Of a stretch of DNA of 64,000 bases, positions 32,667 through 42,214 are shown piece by piece. A model generated the notes under the pieces. The model searched no databases, was not told where the DNA came from, and saw only the letters and a program-made list of their open reading frames with translations. This DNA is from GCA-2725625 sp964574215 (GTDB taxonomy: Bacteria > Pseudomonadota > Alphaproteobacteria > Rhodospirillales > UBA2165). The stretch lies in the NCBI GenBank assembly GCA_964574215.1, contig CAZNLR010000003.1, forward strand, positions 105,201-169,200, in the 5' to 3' direction. Position numbers and translations under genes: made by a program. Position 1 is the first letter of the stretch. Each line of letters opens with the position of its first letter.

Positions 32667-34109
32667 TCATTCCTGCGACGCCGTCACAGTAAAATCCAAT
32701 GCCGCCAAGGCGGCATCGCCTTCCAACGTGATCATACCGCCGCTTTGTTTTTCCGCAATTTTCAAGGCTGGTGCAACCACTCCCCGAAAAGCCTCAAGAA
32801 TTGAAACGCCAACGGCAATATTGATCTGCCGGCCTGGATTTTTATTGAGTTCCCGCAATGCCGACCTGATGGCGTCAATAGCTACCGTCTCTGCGGATTT
32901 TTGATTTTCGTTCGGAGCCAGCAACCGTTGGGTGAGGGACTTCCCCTGACGACGGCGGGTCAACTCCATCAGCCCAAGCCTGGTAAAGCCGAAAATATTT
33001 ACGGCTCCCCGGTCCGGCGCCAGCGCCTGCCGCAATGCCTCCGCAACAGCGTCACGGTTCTCCTTCTTTTTTATGGGCAGAAAATCAATCGCGAACTGGC
33101 CCGACAGGTTGCGCAAACGGATTTGCCGGCCGGCTTCGTGCGCCGCCTCCAGGTTGACCGCCAGCGCCCAGCTTTCGGCGTTGCCCTGTCGGGAACCACC
33201 GCCACTGTTGACGTCAATGGCGACCAATGCGGCTGTTTCTTCGATAATAATCTCTCCGCCACCGGGCAACGGCGCCGCGGGCGAAAGGGCATCATCGATT
33301 TGTTGAGAAAGTTCATAAGTTTCGAAGATATCTTCATGGCCCTGGTGCAGGGATAGGAGATTATCAACGTCGGCCATGCCTTCGCCGAGTGATTCCCGCA
33401 TCTGATCGAGCAACAGCGCATCATCGACCACAATACGGCGCCAGCCGCCGGCGCCGCTATTGTCACTTAAGAATCGTAATATCGGCCCTGGCGCCTCGTG
33501 CAGCAAAGCGGGCGCCTTCATCGTCTGTGGAGACGCTTGCATATCAACCCAGGAGTCGCACAATATCTGCGCTTCAGTCCTTAAATCACTTTCGGCTGCA
33601 TTTTGGGCATGGGTTCGAATGATGAGACCCGCGCCGTCCAAGGCGAAACCGTTGAATACTTCCTTCAACCTTTGTCGGTCGCCGTCGCCGGTAATGGATT
33701 TGGAAACGGAAATTCCCGGCCGGGCCGGCGTCAATACCAGATTGCGGCCAGCGATCGATATGCGGGCGGTCAGTTTGGCGCCTTTGCCGTCCTCTTCATC
33801 CCGGGTCGCCTGAACCAGAATAATATCGCCTTCGTTATATAACTCACTGATAGGCTTTGGTTTTTCGCGGTCCCGGTCGAATATTTGAGCGTCGGGCGCC
33901 GCCAGGAAACCCGCATTGTCTTCGCCGATCTGGACGAATGCCGCATTGAGGCCAGTCATCACCTTTTCCACCCGGCCCAGATAGATGTTGCTAGATTGGT
34001 GCCGGTCACTGTCCCTGGAAATCACCAGTTCCTGCAATAAACCGTCGTTCGTCAAAGCCAGCCTGGTTTCGCCGGGGGATGCGCTGATGAAAACCTCTAT
34101 ATCGGACAT
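32667..34109 (-). CDS. rng: ribonuclease E/G family protein
   Basis: This is a 480-residue ribonuclease G-like enzyme. ATG 34109 (MSDIEVFISASPGE) is chosen because GAGG lies 8-10 bases upstream and it clears the maf stop. The N-terminal S1-like part has IYLGRVEKVMTGLNAAFVQIG. The catalytic magnesium Asp residues are in VAIDVNSGGG and FAIDFLPIK. It lacks the long C-terminal degradosome scaffold of RNase E, so it is an RNase G-type protein for 5' end-dependent RNA cleavage. It is encoded between maf and yacG. Confidence 0.92.
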   Translation of the reverse strand: MSDIEVFISASPGETRLALTNDGLLQELVISRDSDRHQSSNIYLGRVEKVMTGLNAAFVQIGEDNAGFLAAPDAQIFDRDREKPKPISELYNEGDIILVQATRDEEDGKGAKLTARISIAGRNLVLTPARPGISVSKSITGDGDRQRLKEVFNGFALDGAGLIIRTHAQNAAESDLRTEAQILCDSWVDMQASPQTMKAPALLHEAPGPILRFLSDNSGAGGWRRIVVDDALLLDQMRESLGEGMADVDNLLSLHQGHEDIFETYELSQQIDDALSPAAPLPGGGEIIIEETAALVAIDVNSGGGSRQGNAESWALAVNLEAAHEAGRQIRLRNLSGQFAIDFLPIKKKENRDAVAEALRQALAPDRGAVNIFGFTRLGLMELTRRRQGKSLTQRLLAPNENQKSAETVAIDAIRSALRELNKNPGRQINIAVGVSILEAFRGVVAPALKIAEKQSGGMITLEGDAALAALDFTVTASQE

Positions 34110-34120
34110 GGCGGTTTCCC

Positions 34121-34711
34121 TCAATCCACCGGATAGCCGAGGCCGCGCAGGAGCTGCACAGTCTCATACAGTCCCAATCCGACGACATTGGAGTAAGAGC
34201 CGTTGACGGCGCTGATAAATCCGGCGGCGCGGCCCTGAACGGCATAAGCGCCCGCCTTCCCCTGCCACTCGCCCGACGCAAGGTAGTTTGAGATTTCCCC
34301 ACCGGTGAGACGCTTGATTCCCACCGAGGTCGAAACAACCCGTTTGTGTGATGCACCGCCCGGCGCAATGACGCAGATACCGCCCCAAACTCTGTGACGC
34401 CGCCCGGACAGCAGGTTCAGAAATTCCCGCGCTTCCTGTTCGTCCTTGGCCTTGCCGAGTACGCGCCGGCCGCAGGCAACCACCGTATCGGCGGCGAGAA
34501 CATAAGCGTCGGGAAAATCGGTGACAACCGCCTGGGCTTTATCCGCAGCCAGGCGTCCCGCCAATTGACGGGGCAACTCGCCTTTCAGCGGCGATTCATC
34601 GATTTCGGCGGGAACGATATCGTCGGGTTCAATACCCACCTGGCCGAGCAAATCCACCCTGCGGGGGGAAGCAGAAGCCAGAACCAGATGCGGTTGAGAG
34701 GTCTTCGGCAT
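34121..34711 (-). CDS. maf: Maf-family nucleotide pyrophosphatase
   Basis: This 196-residue protein has the Maf signature LASASPRR near the N-terminus, LAADTVV with the metal/base Asp, GKAGAYAVQG and SYSNVVGLGLYE. Maf proteins hydrolyse dTTP/UTP or modified NTPs to monophosphates. It is 31 bp from infA and 11 bp from rng in the conserved infA-maf-rng-yacG order. Confidence 0.95.
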   Translation of the reverse strand: MPKTSQPHLVLASASPRRVDLLGQVGIEPDDIVPAEIDESPLKGELPRQLAGRLAADKAQAVVTDFPDAYVLAADTVVACGRRVLGKAKDEQEAREFLNLLSGRRHRVWGGICVIAPGGASHKRVVSTSVGIKRLTGGEISNYLASGEWQGKAGAYAVQGRAAGFISAVNGSYSNVVGLGLYETVQLLRGLGYPVD

Positions 34712-34742
34712 AGGAGTTCACCTTTGCCAGGCCACGATTGCT

Positions 34743-34961
34743 TTACTTAAAACGGAAGGTGATCCGACCTTTGGTCAAATCATAGGGGGTCATTTCGACA
34801 TTTACACGGTCGCCGGCCAAAACCCGGATGCGGTGCTTGCGCATTTTCCCGGCGGTGTGCGCCAGAATTTCGTGGTCATTATCCAACTTGACCCGAAACA
34901 TCGCATTGGGGAGCAGTTCGGTAACCGTACCCTCAAATTCCAATAACTCTTCTTTCGCCAT
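34743..34961 (-). CDS. infA: translation initiation factor IF-1
   Basis: This is a 72-residue single OB-fold protein of standard length: MAKEELLEFEGTVTELLPNA start, HTAGKMRKHRIRVLAGD middle, YDLTKGRITFRFK end. IF-1 binds the 30S A site with IF-2 and IF-3. It heads the maf-rng-yacG group. Confidence 0.98.
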   Translation of the reverse strand: MAKEELLEFEGTVTELLPNAMFRVKLDNDHEILAHTAGKMRKHRIRVLAGDRVNVEMTPYDLTKGRITFRFK

Positions 34962-35078
34962 ATCTTCTCTTTGTTTTCGTTAAATGCGCCCCGAAAGTGG
35001 TCGTGCAGGGCGCTCAGGTCAAGTCTTTTAAACGTTAAATTTCTTTCTTACAACGCCCCGGAACTCGATAGAGTGAGA

Positions 35079-35516
35079 TTAGCCAGTGGGTGCCAGGGGG
35101 AACTTGCTTTTAATTTTTCCCACCAGCTCGTCCCGCACCTGCCGGTATCCGTCCAGCCTGCGCTCGCGGCTGCCGGTAACGTCGGAAGGATTGAAGGTCG
35201 GCCAATACTCCACTTCGCAGGCCATCCAGCGGGTCAACTCGACGGCGGAGTGCTGGGCCTCCGGCGACAGGGATATCACCAGATCATAAGACGTGTCTTC
35301 CAGCACCTGAAACGTCTTGGGTTTGTGCGCCGACATATCGATGCCGATTTCAGCCATAACTTCGATCATAAATCCGTCGCTCTCGCCTTTGTGCACACCA
35401 ACCGAATCCACATAAATCCGCTGGCCGTGATAATGTTTGAGGATACCCTCAGCCATTGGTGACCGGATCTGGTTCAAAGTGCAGCAGAATAAAACGGCGT
35501 TGGGCAGATCGTTCAT
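35079..35516 (-). CDS. low molecular weight phosphatase family protein (ArsC/LMW-PTP type)
   Basis: This is a 145-residue protein from ATG 35516 (MNDLPNAVLFCCTLNQIRS). The C-x-x-N-x-x-R-S loop near residue 11 is the phosphate-binding P-loop of LMW protein-tyrosine phosphatases and related arsenate reductases. The rest (VDSVGVHKGE; LVISLSPEAQH) fits the fold. The physiological substrate is unknown. It sits between UPF0262 and infA, the usual alphaproteobacterial position, with 7 bp to the UPF0262 stop. Confidence 0.88.
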   Translation of the reverse strand: MNDLPNAVLFCCTLNQIRSPMAEGILKHYHGQRIYVDSVGVHKGESDGFMIEVMAEIGIDMSAHKPKTFQVLEDTSYDLVISLSPEAQHSAVELTRWMACEVEYWPTFNPSDVTGSRERRLDGYRQVRDELVGKIKSKFPLAPTG

Positions 35517-35523
35517 CTGAGAC

Positions 35524-35994
35524 TCACCGAATATGCAGAACGCAAATGAGGGTGAAAATCCGGCGCGCCGTGTCGAAGTCCACTTCCACATGTTCTTTCA
35601 GGCGCTCGAGCAACGTTTCCGAGCCTTCATTGTGGACGCCCCGCCGTCCCATATCCAAGGCCTCGATCTTGGACGGGCTGGCGTTCTTAATGGCCTCGTA
35701 ATAGCTCTCGCAGATGACGAAGTAATCCTTGATTACCGTCCGGAATATGGACAAGGGCAGGTTGAATTCCAGGAGTTCGCCATCCGCCTCGTCCCGGACG
35801 TCGAAACGCAGCCGGTTCTCCTCGATGCTCAGATGGAGATTGAACGGACCCAGGATTTCACCGGCCGGCGCGAAAAAATTTTCCTCCAAAAGATCAAAAA
35901 TGGCGACGGCGCGGTCGTGCTCGATCTCGGGCTTCCGCCGTCCCACCGATTTTTCGTCCAGGAATACATTGACGATGCGTCTGCGCTCATCCAT
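35524..35994 (-). CDS. UPF0262 family protein
   Basis: This 156-residue protein of unknown function is found next to hisD across Alphaproteobacteria. Recognisable family segments are EHDRAVAIFDLLEEN, KDYFVICESYYEAI, IEALDMGRRGVHNEG and DFDTARRIFTLICVLH. ATG 35994 (MDERRR) overlaps the hisD stop by 8 bp; an in-frame ATG lies 15 bp further upstream. Confidence 0.93.
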   Translation of the reverse strand: MDERRRIVNVFLDEKSVGRRKPEIEHDRAVAIFDLLEENFFAPAGEILGPFNLHLSIEENRLRFDVRDEADGELLEFNLPLSIFRTVIKDYFVICESYYEAIKNASPSKIEALDMGRRGVHNEGSETLLERLKEHVEVDFDTARRIFTLICVLHIR

Positions 35995-37297
35995 CGCCCT
36001 GCTCCTCACCTTTGAGTCGTAGAGAAACCGACAAAGCGTGGGCGTCCAGCCCTTCCGCCTCGGCGAGGGTCACGGCCGCCGGACCGATTTTACCGATAGA
36101 TGCCTCATCGGCCCGCAAGGTGGTGGTGCGTTTGAGGAAATCCATCACACCCAAACCCGACGAGAAGCGGGCGCTGCCTGACGTGGGCAGGACGTGGTTC
36201 GGCCCCCCCACATAGTCGCCCAACGCCTCCGGCGTATGGCGGCCGAGAAAAATGGCGCCGGCATTGTCGATTTTTTCCGCCAAAGCTTCGGGATCGGCGA
36301 CTGCCAGCTCCAGATGCTCAGGTGCGATGCGGTCGACCAAAGGCACGGCTGCCGCTAAATCGCCGACCGTAATTATTGCACCAAAGTCCCGCCAGCTTTG
36401 AGCGGCGATTTCGCTTCGGGGCAAGCGTTGGAGCAAAACGTCCACGGCCTGAGCAACATCGTCGGCAAATGCCTCGTCATCGGTGATCAAAATAGCCTGG
36501 GCGGCGGTATCGTGTTCCGCTTGGGACATCAGGTCAGCGGCGATCCAGGCGGCATCGTTGTCTTTGTCGGCCACCACCAGGATTTCCGATGGACCGGCGA
36601 TCATGTCGATACCCACCGTTCCGAACACCTGACGCTTGGCGGTCGCCACATAGGCATTGCCCGGCCCGACGATCTTATCCACCGGCGGCATCAAATCCGT
36701 ACCGTAGGCCAGGGCCGCCACCGCCTGAGCGCCGCCGATGCGGTAAATTTCATCGACCCCGGCGATACCGGCAGCCGCCAGCACCAACGGATTAATTTCC
36801 CCGTCGGGCGTCGGCACCACCATGACCAGCCGGGAGACCCCCGCCACCTTGGCCGGAATGGCGTTCATCAACACCGAAGAGGGATAAGACGCCGTCCCGC
36901 CGGGAACATACATGCCCACCGCCTGGATGGGCCGCCACCGGTAACCCAGACCGACACCATCATCATCGGTGTAGCTTTGATCCTCGGGCATCTGTTTTTG
37001 GTGAAATGCGCGGATGCGATCGGCGGCGATGTTCAGCGCCTCGATCTGGTCGGTGGGGCATTGATCCAGGGCAGACTTTGCCTCATCGCTTGAGATTGCC
37101 AGATTTACCGCCGTCAACCGGAACCGGTCGAAACGTTCGGTATAGTCGAACAGGGCGGCATCGCCACGGGCGCGCACATCGGCAACGATCTCAGCGACCG
37201 CCGTTTCCACGTCGATTTCGGACTCGCGTTTTGCTTTTAAAAAGGTTTCAAAGGCGAGTTGGAAATCGGCATTTTTATGATTAAGCCGCGACGGCAT
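35987..37297 (-). CDS. hisD: histidinol dehydrogenase
   Basis: HisD has 436 residues and performs the last two steps of histidine synthesis, L-histidinol to L-histidine with NAD and zinc. Visible motifs are IDMIAGPSEILVVAD, LMSQAEHD (zinc Gln/His), APEHLEL, YVGGPNHVLPTSGSARFSSGL and the late His in DAHALSVSLRL. It overlaps the end of hisG by 17 bp. Confidence 0.97.
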   Translation of the reverse strand: MPSRLNHKNADFQLAFETFLKAKRESEIDVETAVAEIVADVRARGDAALFDYTERFDRFRLTAVNLAISSDEAKSALDQCPTDQIEALNIAADRIRAFHQKQMPEDQSYTDDDGVGLGYRWRPIQAVGMYVPGGTASYPSSVLMNAIPAKVAGVSRLVMVVPTPDGEINPLVLAAAGIAGVDEIYRIGGAQAVAALAYGTDLMPPVDKIVGPGNAYVATAKRQVFGTVGIDMIAGPSEILVVADKDNDAAWIAADLMSQAEHDTAAQAILITDDEAFADDVAQAVDVLLQRLPRSEIAAQSWRDFGAIITVGDLAAAVPLVDRIAPEHLELAVADPEALAEKIDNAGAIFLGRHTPEALGDYVGGPNHVLPTSGSARFSSGLGVMDFLKRTTTLRADEASIGKIGPAAVTLAEAEGLDAHALSVSLRLKGEEQGDG

Positions 37298-37949
37298 CTA
37301 CGGCCTCACGGAATCGCTCGATCCAGCCGGTAATTTCTTCGGACCGGGTTTTAAGCGCCGCCCGATTGACTGCCAGCCGTGACGTAATTTTGGCGATCTC
37401 CTCCACTTCCACCAAGCCGTTGGCCTTGAGGGTCGAGCCGGTGGACACCAGATCGACAATGCGGCGGCAGAGGCCCAGGGATGGCGCGATCTCCATGGCG
37501 CCATTGAGCTTGATGCACTCGGCCTGTACGCCTCGCTGGGCGAAGTGGCGGCGGGTGATCTCGGGATATTTGGTGGCGACGCGGATGTGGCTCCACCGCT
37601 GGGGATTGTCGTCGGGCGCCAGATCGGCCGGTTCCGCCACCATGAGGCGGCAGTGACCGATATCCAAATCCAAGGGCGCATAGATTTCCAGGCTCTCGAA
37701 TTCCATCAGCACGTCGGCCCCGGCAACGCCGAAATGGGCCGCGCCGAAAGCGATAAAGGTGGCCACATCGAAGCTCCTGACCCGGATAATATCCAGGTTG
37801 GGCTCGTTGGTGGCGAACTGGAGCTTGCGTGAATCATCATCGTCGAACGCCGCTTCGGGTTCGATACCAGCGCGCCGGACCAGGGGCATCACTTCCTCGA
37901 GGATGCGGCCCTTGGGCAAGGCGAGGATGAGTTTATCGTTCGATAACAC
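37281..37949 (-). CDS. hisG: ATP phosphoribosyltransferase, short form
   Basis: HisG has 222 residues from GTG 37949 and catalyses the first step of histidine synthesis (ATP + PRPP). The chosen GTG has GGAGC upstream and gives the usual short-form N-terminus LILALPKGRILEE. An in-frame ATG at 38042 would add 31 residues with no family match. The PRPP loop is DLVSTGSTLKANGL. It lacks the C-terminal regulatory domain, so activity should need a HisZ subunit encoded elsewhere. Confidence 0.92.
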   Translation of the reverse strand: MLSNDKLILALPKGRILEEVMPLVRRAGIEPEAAFDDDDSRKLQFATNEPNLDIIRVRSFDVATFIAFGAAHFGVAGADVLMEFESLEIYAPLDLDIGHCRLMVAEPADLAPDDNPQRWSHIRVATKYPEITRRHFAQRGVQAECIKLNGAMEIAPSLGLCRRIVDLVSTGSTLKANGLVEVEEIAKITSRLAVNRAALKTRSEEITGWIERFREAVDAVAA

Positions 37950-38165
37950 GGTTCTAGCTCCAAAATTGGCGGCAATTAATAGAGGGTTTTCCTCCCAAAG
38001 GCCACAAAAGATTGGTGGAAAGTCGGCTATTTGAAAGGGCATATGACCAAAACGCGGTCATACAGTGGGCCGGTAGGAGTTAATCTTTCCCCTGACCATG
38101 AAATTTAGCTATGGTCGGTGTGAATAGAAAGACGTCCGGATCAGGCCGAAAAAGATGGGACACGC

Positions 38166-39221
38166 ATGCGATATCGTGAATTTGGATTATTGGAACATAA
38201 CGATAAATTGGCGACGCCGGGATACACTCTGATCGCACCGCTACGTGGGCGCACCGCCTATTTGGTCGATATGAAAGGCGAGGTGGTGCATCAATGGGAA
38301 CTGCCGGACAAACTGGCGTCCCTCGCCTATATGCTGCCGGGCGGCCGCTTGCTGACCTCGGGCATGACCGAAGACGGACCGCCGATCATCGAGGCCAAGG
38401 GCGGCCATCTCAGGGAATTCGACTGGGACGGTAATTTGGTCTGGGAACATATCGACCATGCCCAGCATCACGATTTCCGCCGCCTGGAAAATGGCAATAC
38501 CATTTATCTGGGTTGGGATGAAATGACCGACGAAGAGGCCGCCCGGGTCCGGGGCGGGATGCCGGGGACCGAGCGGGACGGTAAAATCTATAGCGACTTC
38601 ATCAAGGAAGTCACCCCGGATGGCGAGATTGTCTGGGAGTGGCATGCGCGTGATCTGACCATCGAAGACTATCCGCTGGCCGACGATTGCCACCGCTTCG
38701 AATTCGCCCACGCCAATACCTGCGCGTCAGCGCCCGACGGCAATGTTCTTATTAATTTCCGCCATCTCGACATGATGGCGGTGATCGACCGTGAGACCAA
38801 ACAGTTCGCCTGGCAGCGCCGTGACCGTAGTTGGGGTCATCAGCACAATCCGGAGTATCTGCCCAATGGGAATATCACTTTCTTTTCCAACGGTATGAAT
38901 AACGATGTCCAACCGGTCCGGTCGCGCGCCATTGAAATGAACCCGGCAACCGGTGAAATCGTCTGGCAATACAAGGCGCCGCAGAGTTGGACTCTGTTCA
39001 GCCCCATCGTCAGCGGTGTTCAGCGCCTAACCAGCGGACATACCTTGATCTGTGAGGGCATTAATGGGCGGGTCTTTGAAGTGACGCCTGAGGGTGACAT
39101 CGTATGGGAATATATCAGCCCGTATTTCAACGAAGTGTTTCCTGAAGACGGCGATGCCAATATTCTGTTCCGTGCCTACCGCTACGGCGCCGATTCAGCC
39201 GAGATTGATGGCCGGATCTAG
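38166..39221 (+). CDS. arylsulfotransferase-like beta-propeller protein
   Basis: This 351-residue protein consists of blade-like repeats (DWDGNLVWEH, TPDGEIVWEWHA, NPATGEIVWQYKA, TPEGDIVWEYIS). They match the aryl-sulfate sulfotransferase (ASST) type propeller with motifs HHDFRRLENGNT and HQHNPEYLPNGN. Most ASST proteins are periplasmic, but no signal peptide is visible here, so this is probably a cytoplasmic relative. Activity is unproven. It overlaps the convergent methyltransferase gene by 4 bp. Confidence 0.75.
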   Translation: MRYREFGLLEHNDKLATPGYTLIAPLRGRTAYLVDMKGEVVHQWELPDKLASLAYMLPGGRLLTSGMTEDGPPIIEAKGGHLREFDWDGNLVWEHIDHAQHHDFRRLENGNTIYLGWDEMTDEEAARVRGGMPGTERDGKIYSDFIKEVTPDGEIVWEWHARDLTIEDYPLADDCHRFEFAHANTCASAPDGNVLINFRHLDMMAVIDRETKQFAWQRRDRSWGHQHNPEYLPNGNITFFSNGMNNDVQPVRSRAIEMNPATGEIVWQYKAPQSWTLFSPIVSGVQRLTSGHTLICEGINGRVFEVTPEGDIVWEYISPYFNEVFPEDGDANILFRAYRYGADSAEIDGRI

Positions 39222-40303
39222 GTAAATGGCGGCAGGCTTTTGAGAGCTTCCTTAACGGAGAATGCCTCGGGCGTCGCCGTGCGTTCGACGGTGAGCTCAT
39301 GGACATGAGGCTGAATATAGGTCGCCTGTGACGCGAGAATGCGCCAGCGGTCATCATACGGATAGTTCTTGAAAACCGCCATTTTGATGTACCGGTTATA
39401 ACAGGCAAACAGTCCTCCCACCCGCACCAGCCTTTGAATATGGGAAAAATAGAAATCGATGATCTCATTTGTCATCTCCATCATCGAGCGGGTGTTGACG
39501 ACCAGGTCCACTGTCGCATCTGCCATTTCACCGATAAGCCAGCCCGGCAGGATGATAAAATCGGCGGCCGCCTCGAATACCGTCGCCCCCTGCCGGAGGA
39601 AATCCTGAAACCCCAAGATCCGAGCGTTCGGATAGCGCTGGCTCAAATAATAGGTCTGAACGGCATTGACTTCCGGCAGATCGAAAATGACGCATCTGGA
39701 ATCGGGAAACAAATCCTTCATCTTCGCGAGAAAACCGCCATAACCACCGCCTATTTCAACGATGGTCGGCGAATTGCCGAGTTTTGTTTTGGCGACACGG
39801 GAAATCTGCCAACTGTAGTAAATCAGCGACAAGTCATGGAGCCCGACCCGGCAGGTGGTTGGCGGCTGGTCATCGCTCGATTTAATTTCAAAGACGGCCG
39901 TGGGCGGCGATCCCGTATCCGGTGCGAAATTGGCAAGGACGAACTCCGTCCCGCAAATGGAAACCACGGCACCTAGCATTTTCTTAAGTTTTTCGCATTG
40001 CCCCGGCTCAACCAAATTTTCCGGCAATAGAGGGGAAAAATCATATTCTTTGCGGCGATCCCAGGGCGTATCGGTCCCTTCGTTGGGCCCTAAATCTCCT
40101 CCGGGACACCAATGAAGATCATCGTTAAAGCCTGTGGAAAGGCTGTTTCGGAGAAAAATCGGCCACGCGTCCGGGTCGGAAATCACCCGCTCGAAATCTT
40201 CCGGGAAAACGTCCCAGTGAATACTTTTCTGCCCGGCCGGCGCTTTATCCCTGGCGGCGCAAAAATTATCCAGCATAACGGTAAAAGGCGCCTCAAGATC
40301 CAT
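39218..40303 (-). CDS. putative sugar O-methyltransferase
   Basis: This is a 361-residue protein from ATG 40303 (MDLEAPFTVMLDNF). SAM-binding motif I is IVEIGGGYGGFLAKM, followed by CVIFDLPEVN and the late VDLVVNTRSMMEMT. This arrangement resembles the putative sugar O-methyltransferase group (TIGR04371) found with surface polysaccharide genes. The only upstream GGAGG is 15 bases from this ATG; a TTG at 40348 is the longest alternative. Confidence 0.75.
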   Translation of the reverse strand: MDLEAPFTVMLDNFCAARDKAPAGQKSIHWDVFPEDFERVISDPDAWPIFLRNSLSTGFNDDLHWCPGGDLGPNEGTDTPWDRRKEYDFSPLLPENLVEPGQCEKLKKMLGAVVSICGTEFVLANFAPDTGSPPTAVFEIKSSDDQPPTTCRVGLHDLSLIYYSWQISRVAKTKLGNSPTIVEIGGGYGGFLAKMKDLFPDSRCVIFDLPEVNAVQTYYLSQRYPNARILGFQDFLRQGATVFEAAADFIILPGWLIGEMADATVDLVVNTRSMMEMTNEIIDFYFSHIQRLVRVGGLFACYNRYIKMAVFKNYPYDDRWRILASQATYIQPHVHELTVERTATPEAFSVKEALKSLPPFT

Positions 40304-40450
40304 GGACAGACTGTCTAACCTCCGTTTTCCGGATAGTCTCCGAACCAAATATTCTAATCATTTGAGCTGCTATTTATTTCTAATGATTGTCTTTGAATAT
40401 GGACCGGAAATTTCTATTTTTTGTTAAAAAAATTCCGAATGATGCGAATG

Positions 40451-40675
40451 TCACATCCGCTCCCGATACTCTTTCAACACCCCCAGCAACGCTTCCGCAT
40501 GATCGGTTTCAAAGACGTAGTTGTCGGAACTGCCGAAATTGAAATGGAGATAAGTACGGCCTTTGCGGTCCTTGAGGTGGATCTTGAGCGTGAGGCGGTT
40601 GTCGAGGGAAACCGCTTCTGTTTTCAGTTTTTTACCGCCCATGGCGTCGGCCAAAGTGCTTAAGAAGCCGAACAT
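40451..40675 (-). CDS. small conserved protein downstream of murA (paralogue B)
   Basis: This 74-residue protein starts with ATG overlapping the upstream stop (TGATG). It is predicted alpha/beta with no Cys cluster. RLTLKIHLKDRKGRTYLHFNFGSSDNYVFETDHAEALLGVLKEY aligns in pattern with VELDVALRDGKSGKHVSLCFATGGDDRVYKFNQTQLDEVIGALERL of the gene upstream. The two are tandem paralogues that may form a heterodimer. No function is recognised. Confidence 0.7.
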   Translation of the reverse strand: MFGFLSTLADAMGGKKLKTEAVSLDNRLTLKIHLKDRKGRTYLHFNFGSSDNYVFETDHAEALLGVLKEYRERM

Positions 40676-40908
40676 CAGCCGCCTCCCCCCCTGAGCCTTT
40701 CCAGGGCGCCGATGACCTCGTCCAGCTGGGTTTGGTTGAACTTGTAAACCCTGTCGTCGCCGCCGGTTGCGAAGCAAAGGCTTACATGTTTCCCGCTCTT
40801 GCCGTCGCGCAACGCAACGTCCAATTCGACCGACATGGGCAAAGAAATCGACCGTTGCTCGACGACCTCGCCCAGTCCCATCAGTTTCGCAGCCATCTTG
40901 CCAATCAC
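40675..40908 (-). CDS. small conserved protein downstream of murA (paralogue A)
   Basis: The product is 77 residues from GTG 40908, chosen because GGAGA lies six bases upstream; ATG 40896 is the alternative. The strand-strand-helix pattern matches the next gene (residues about 30-70). It is 19 bp downstream of murA on the same strand and coupled to paralogue B by TGATG, so the three are probably one operon. Many alphaproteobacteria have DUF2948 at this place; I do not see clear identity to it. Function unknown. Confidence 0.65.
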   Translation of the reverse strand: MIGKMAAKLMGLGEVVEQRSISLPMSVELDVALRDGKSGKHVSLCFATGGDDRVYKFNQTQLDEVIGALERLRGGGG

Positions 40909-40927
40909 AGTTTTCTCCGGTGGTAAG

Positions 40928-42214
40928 CTAGTCTCCAATCCGCTCGATGTCAGCGCCGCAGGCCGCCAGTTTGTCTTCAACCCGTTCGTAGCCCCGGTCC
41001 AGGTGGTAGACCCGGTTGACGATGGTCTCGCCCTCCGACGCTAGCGCCGCCAGAACCAGGGAGACCGATGCTCGCAAATCCGTCGCCATGGTTTCCGCGC
41101 CCGACAACCGGTCCACACCCCGGACGATGGCCGATGCGCCATGCACATTGATGTCGGCACCCATGCGGCAGAGCTCGGGCACGTGCATGAATCGGTTCTC
41201 GAAGATGGTTTCGGTGATCATGGAGGCGCCTTTTGAAACCGCCAGGAGCGCCATGATCTGGGCCTGCATATCAGTGGGGAATCCGGGATAGGGTTCAGTC
41301 ATAACGTCGATGCCGTTGATGGCCTCGCCGGTCCGGGCGACCCGGACACCGCTATCGGTTTCGGTCATCTCGACACCCGCCTTGGTCAGCACATCGACCA
41401 CCGCATCCATAATATCGAGCCTTGCGCCCTGGAGCGTAATCTCGCCGCCCGTAATGGCCGCCGCCACGGCGTAGGAACCGCTTTCGATCCGGTCGGGAAT
41501 GACTTCATAATCGGCGCCATGCAACTGTGACACCCCGGTCACCGTTATCGTGTCGGTGCCGATACCGTCGATTTTGGCCCCCATGGCTTGAAGACAGCCC
41601 GCCAGGTCGGCGACTTCCGGTTCGCGGGCGGCGTTGGCAATCACCGTCTCCCCGTCCGCCAGGGTCGCCGCCATCAAAACGTTTTCGGTGGCGCCGACGG
41701 AGACCGACGGGAATAGAACATGGGCTCCTTTTAAGCCGTCGGGCGCGGACGCCCGAACGTAGCCTTCCTCCAATTCGATCTCCGCGCCGAGTGCCTTGAA
41801 TGCTTCCAGGTGCAGATCGATGGGACGGGTGCCGATGGCACAACCGCCCGGAAGCGATACCTTGGCTTCCCCCCAACGGACCAGCAACGGCCCCAATACC
41901 AGGACCGAGGCCCGCATTTTTCGCACCAGATCGTAGGGCGCCGTGCGGCTTTCCGGTTCGGCGCCCCTCAGTTCCAGCGCCCGTCCGATATGCCCGCCAT
42001 TGGGCGCATCGCCGTCCATGTTGATCTCGACGCCGAGCTCGGCCAGCAATTGAACCATGGTGGTGATATCCACCAAATGAGGCAGGTTGGAGAGGCGCAA
42101 TGTTTCCGGGCTGAGGAGCGCGGCGGCCATTAAGGGCAGCGCCGCGTTCTTGGCACCGCCGATCTGAATGACGCCGTGTAACGGTTTGCCGCCGCGAATG
42201 CGAATTCTATCCAT
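40928..42214 (-). CDS. murA: UDP-N-acetylglucosamine 1-carboxyvinyltransferase
   Basis: MurA has 428 residues and performs the first committed step of peptidoglycan synthesis (PEP to UDP-GlcNAc). Motifs are the substrate Lys-Asn in IGGAKNAALP, the catalytic Cys in LPGGCAIGTRPIDLHL (fosfomycin target position), GSYAVAAAITGGE and ENRFMHVPEL. The length is standard. It is followed closely by the two small paralogous genes. Confidence 0.98.
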   Translation of the reverse strand: MDRIRIRGGKPLHGVIQIGGAKNAALPLMAAALLSPETLRLSNLPHLVDITTMVQLLAELGVEINMDGDAPNGGHIGRALELRGAEPESRTAPYDLVRKMRASVLVLGPLLVRWGEAKVSLPGGCAIGTRPIDLHLEAFKALGAEIELEEGYVRASAPDGLKGAHVLFPSVSVGATENVLMAATLADGETVIANAAREPEVADLAGCLQAMGAKIDGIGTDTITVTGVSQLHGADYEVIPDRIESGSYAVAAAITGGEITLQGARLDIMDAVVDVLTKAGVEMTETDSGVRVARTGEAINGIDVMTEPYPGFPTDMQAQIMALLAVSKGASMITETIFENRFMHVPELCRMGADINVHGASAIVRGVDRLSGAETMATDLRASVSLVLAALASEGETIVNRVYHLDRGYERVEDKLAACGADIERIGD

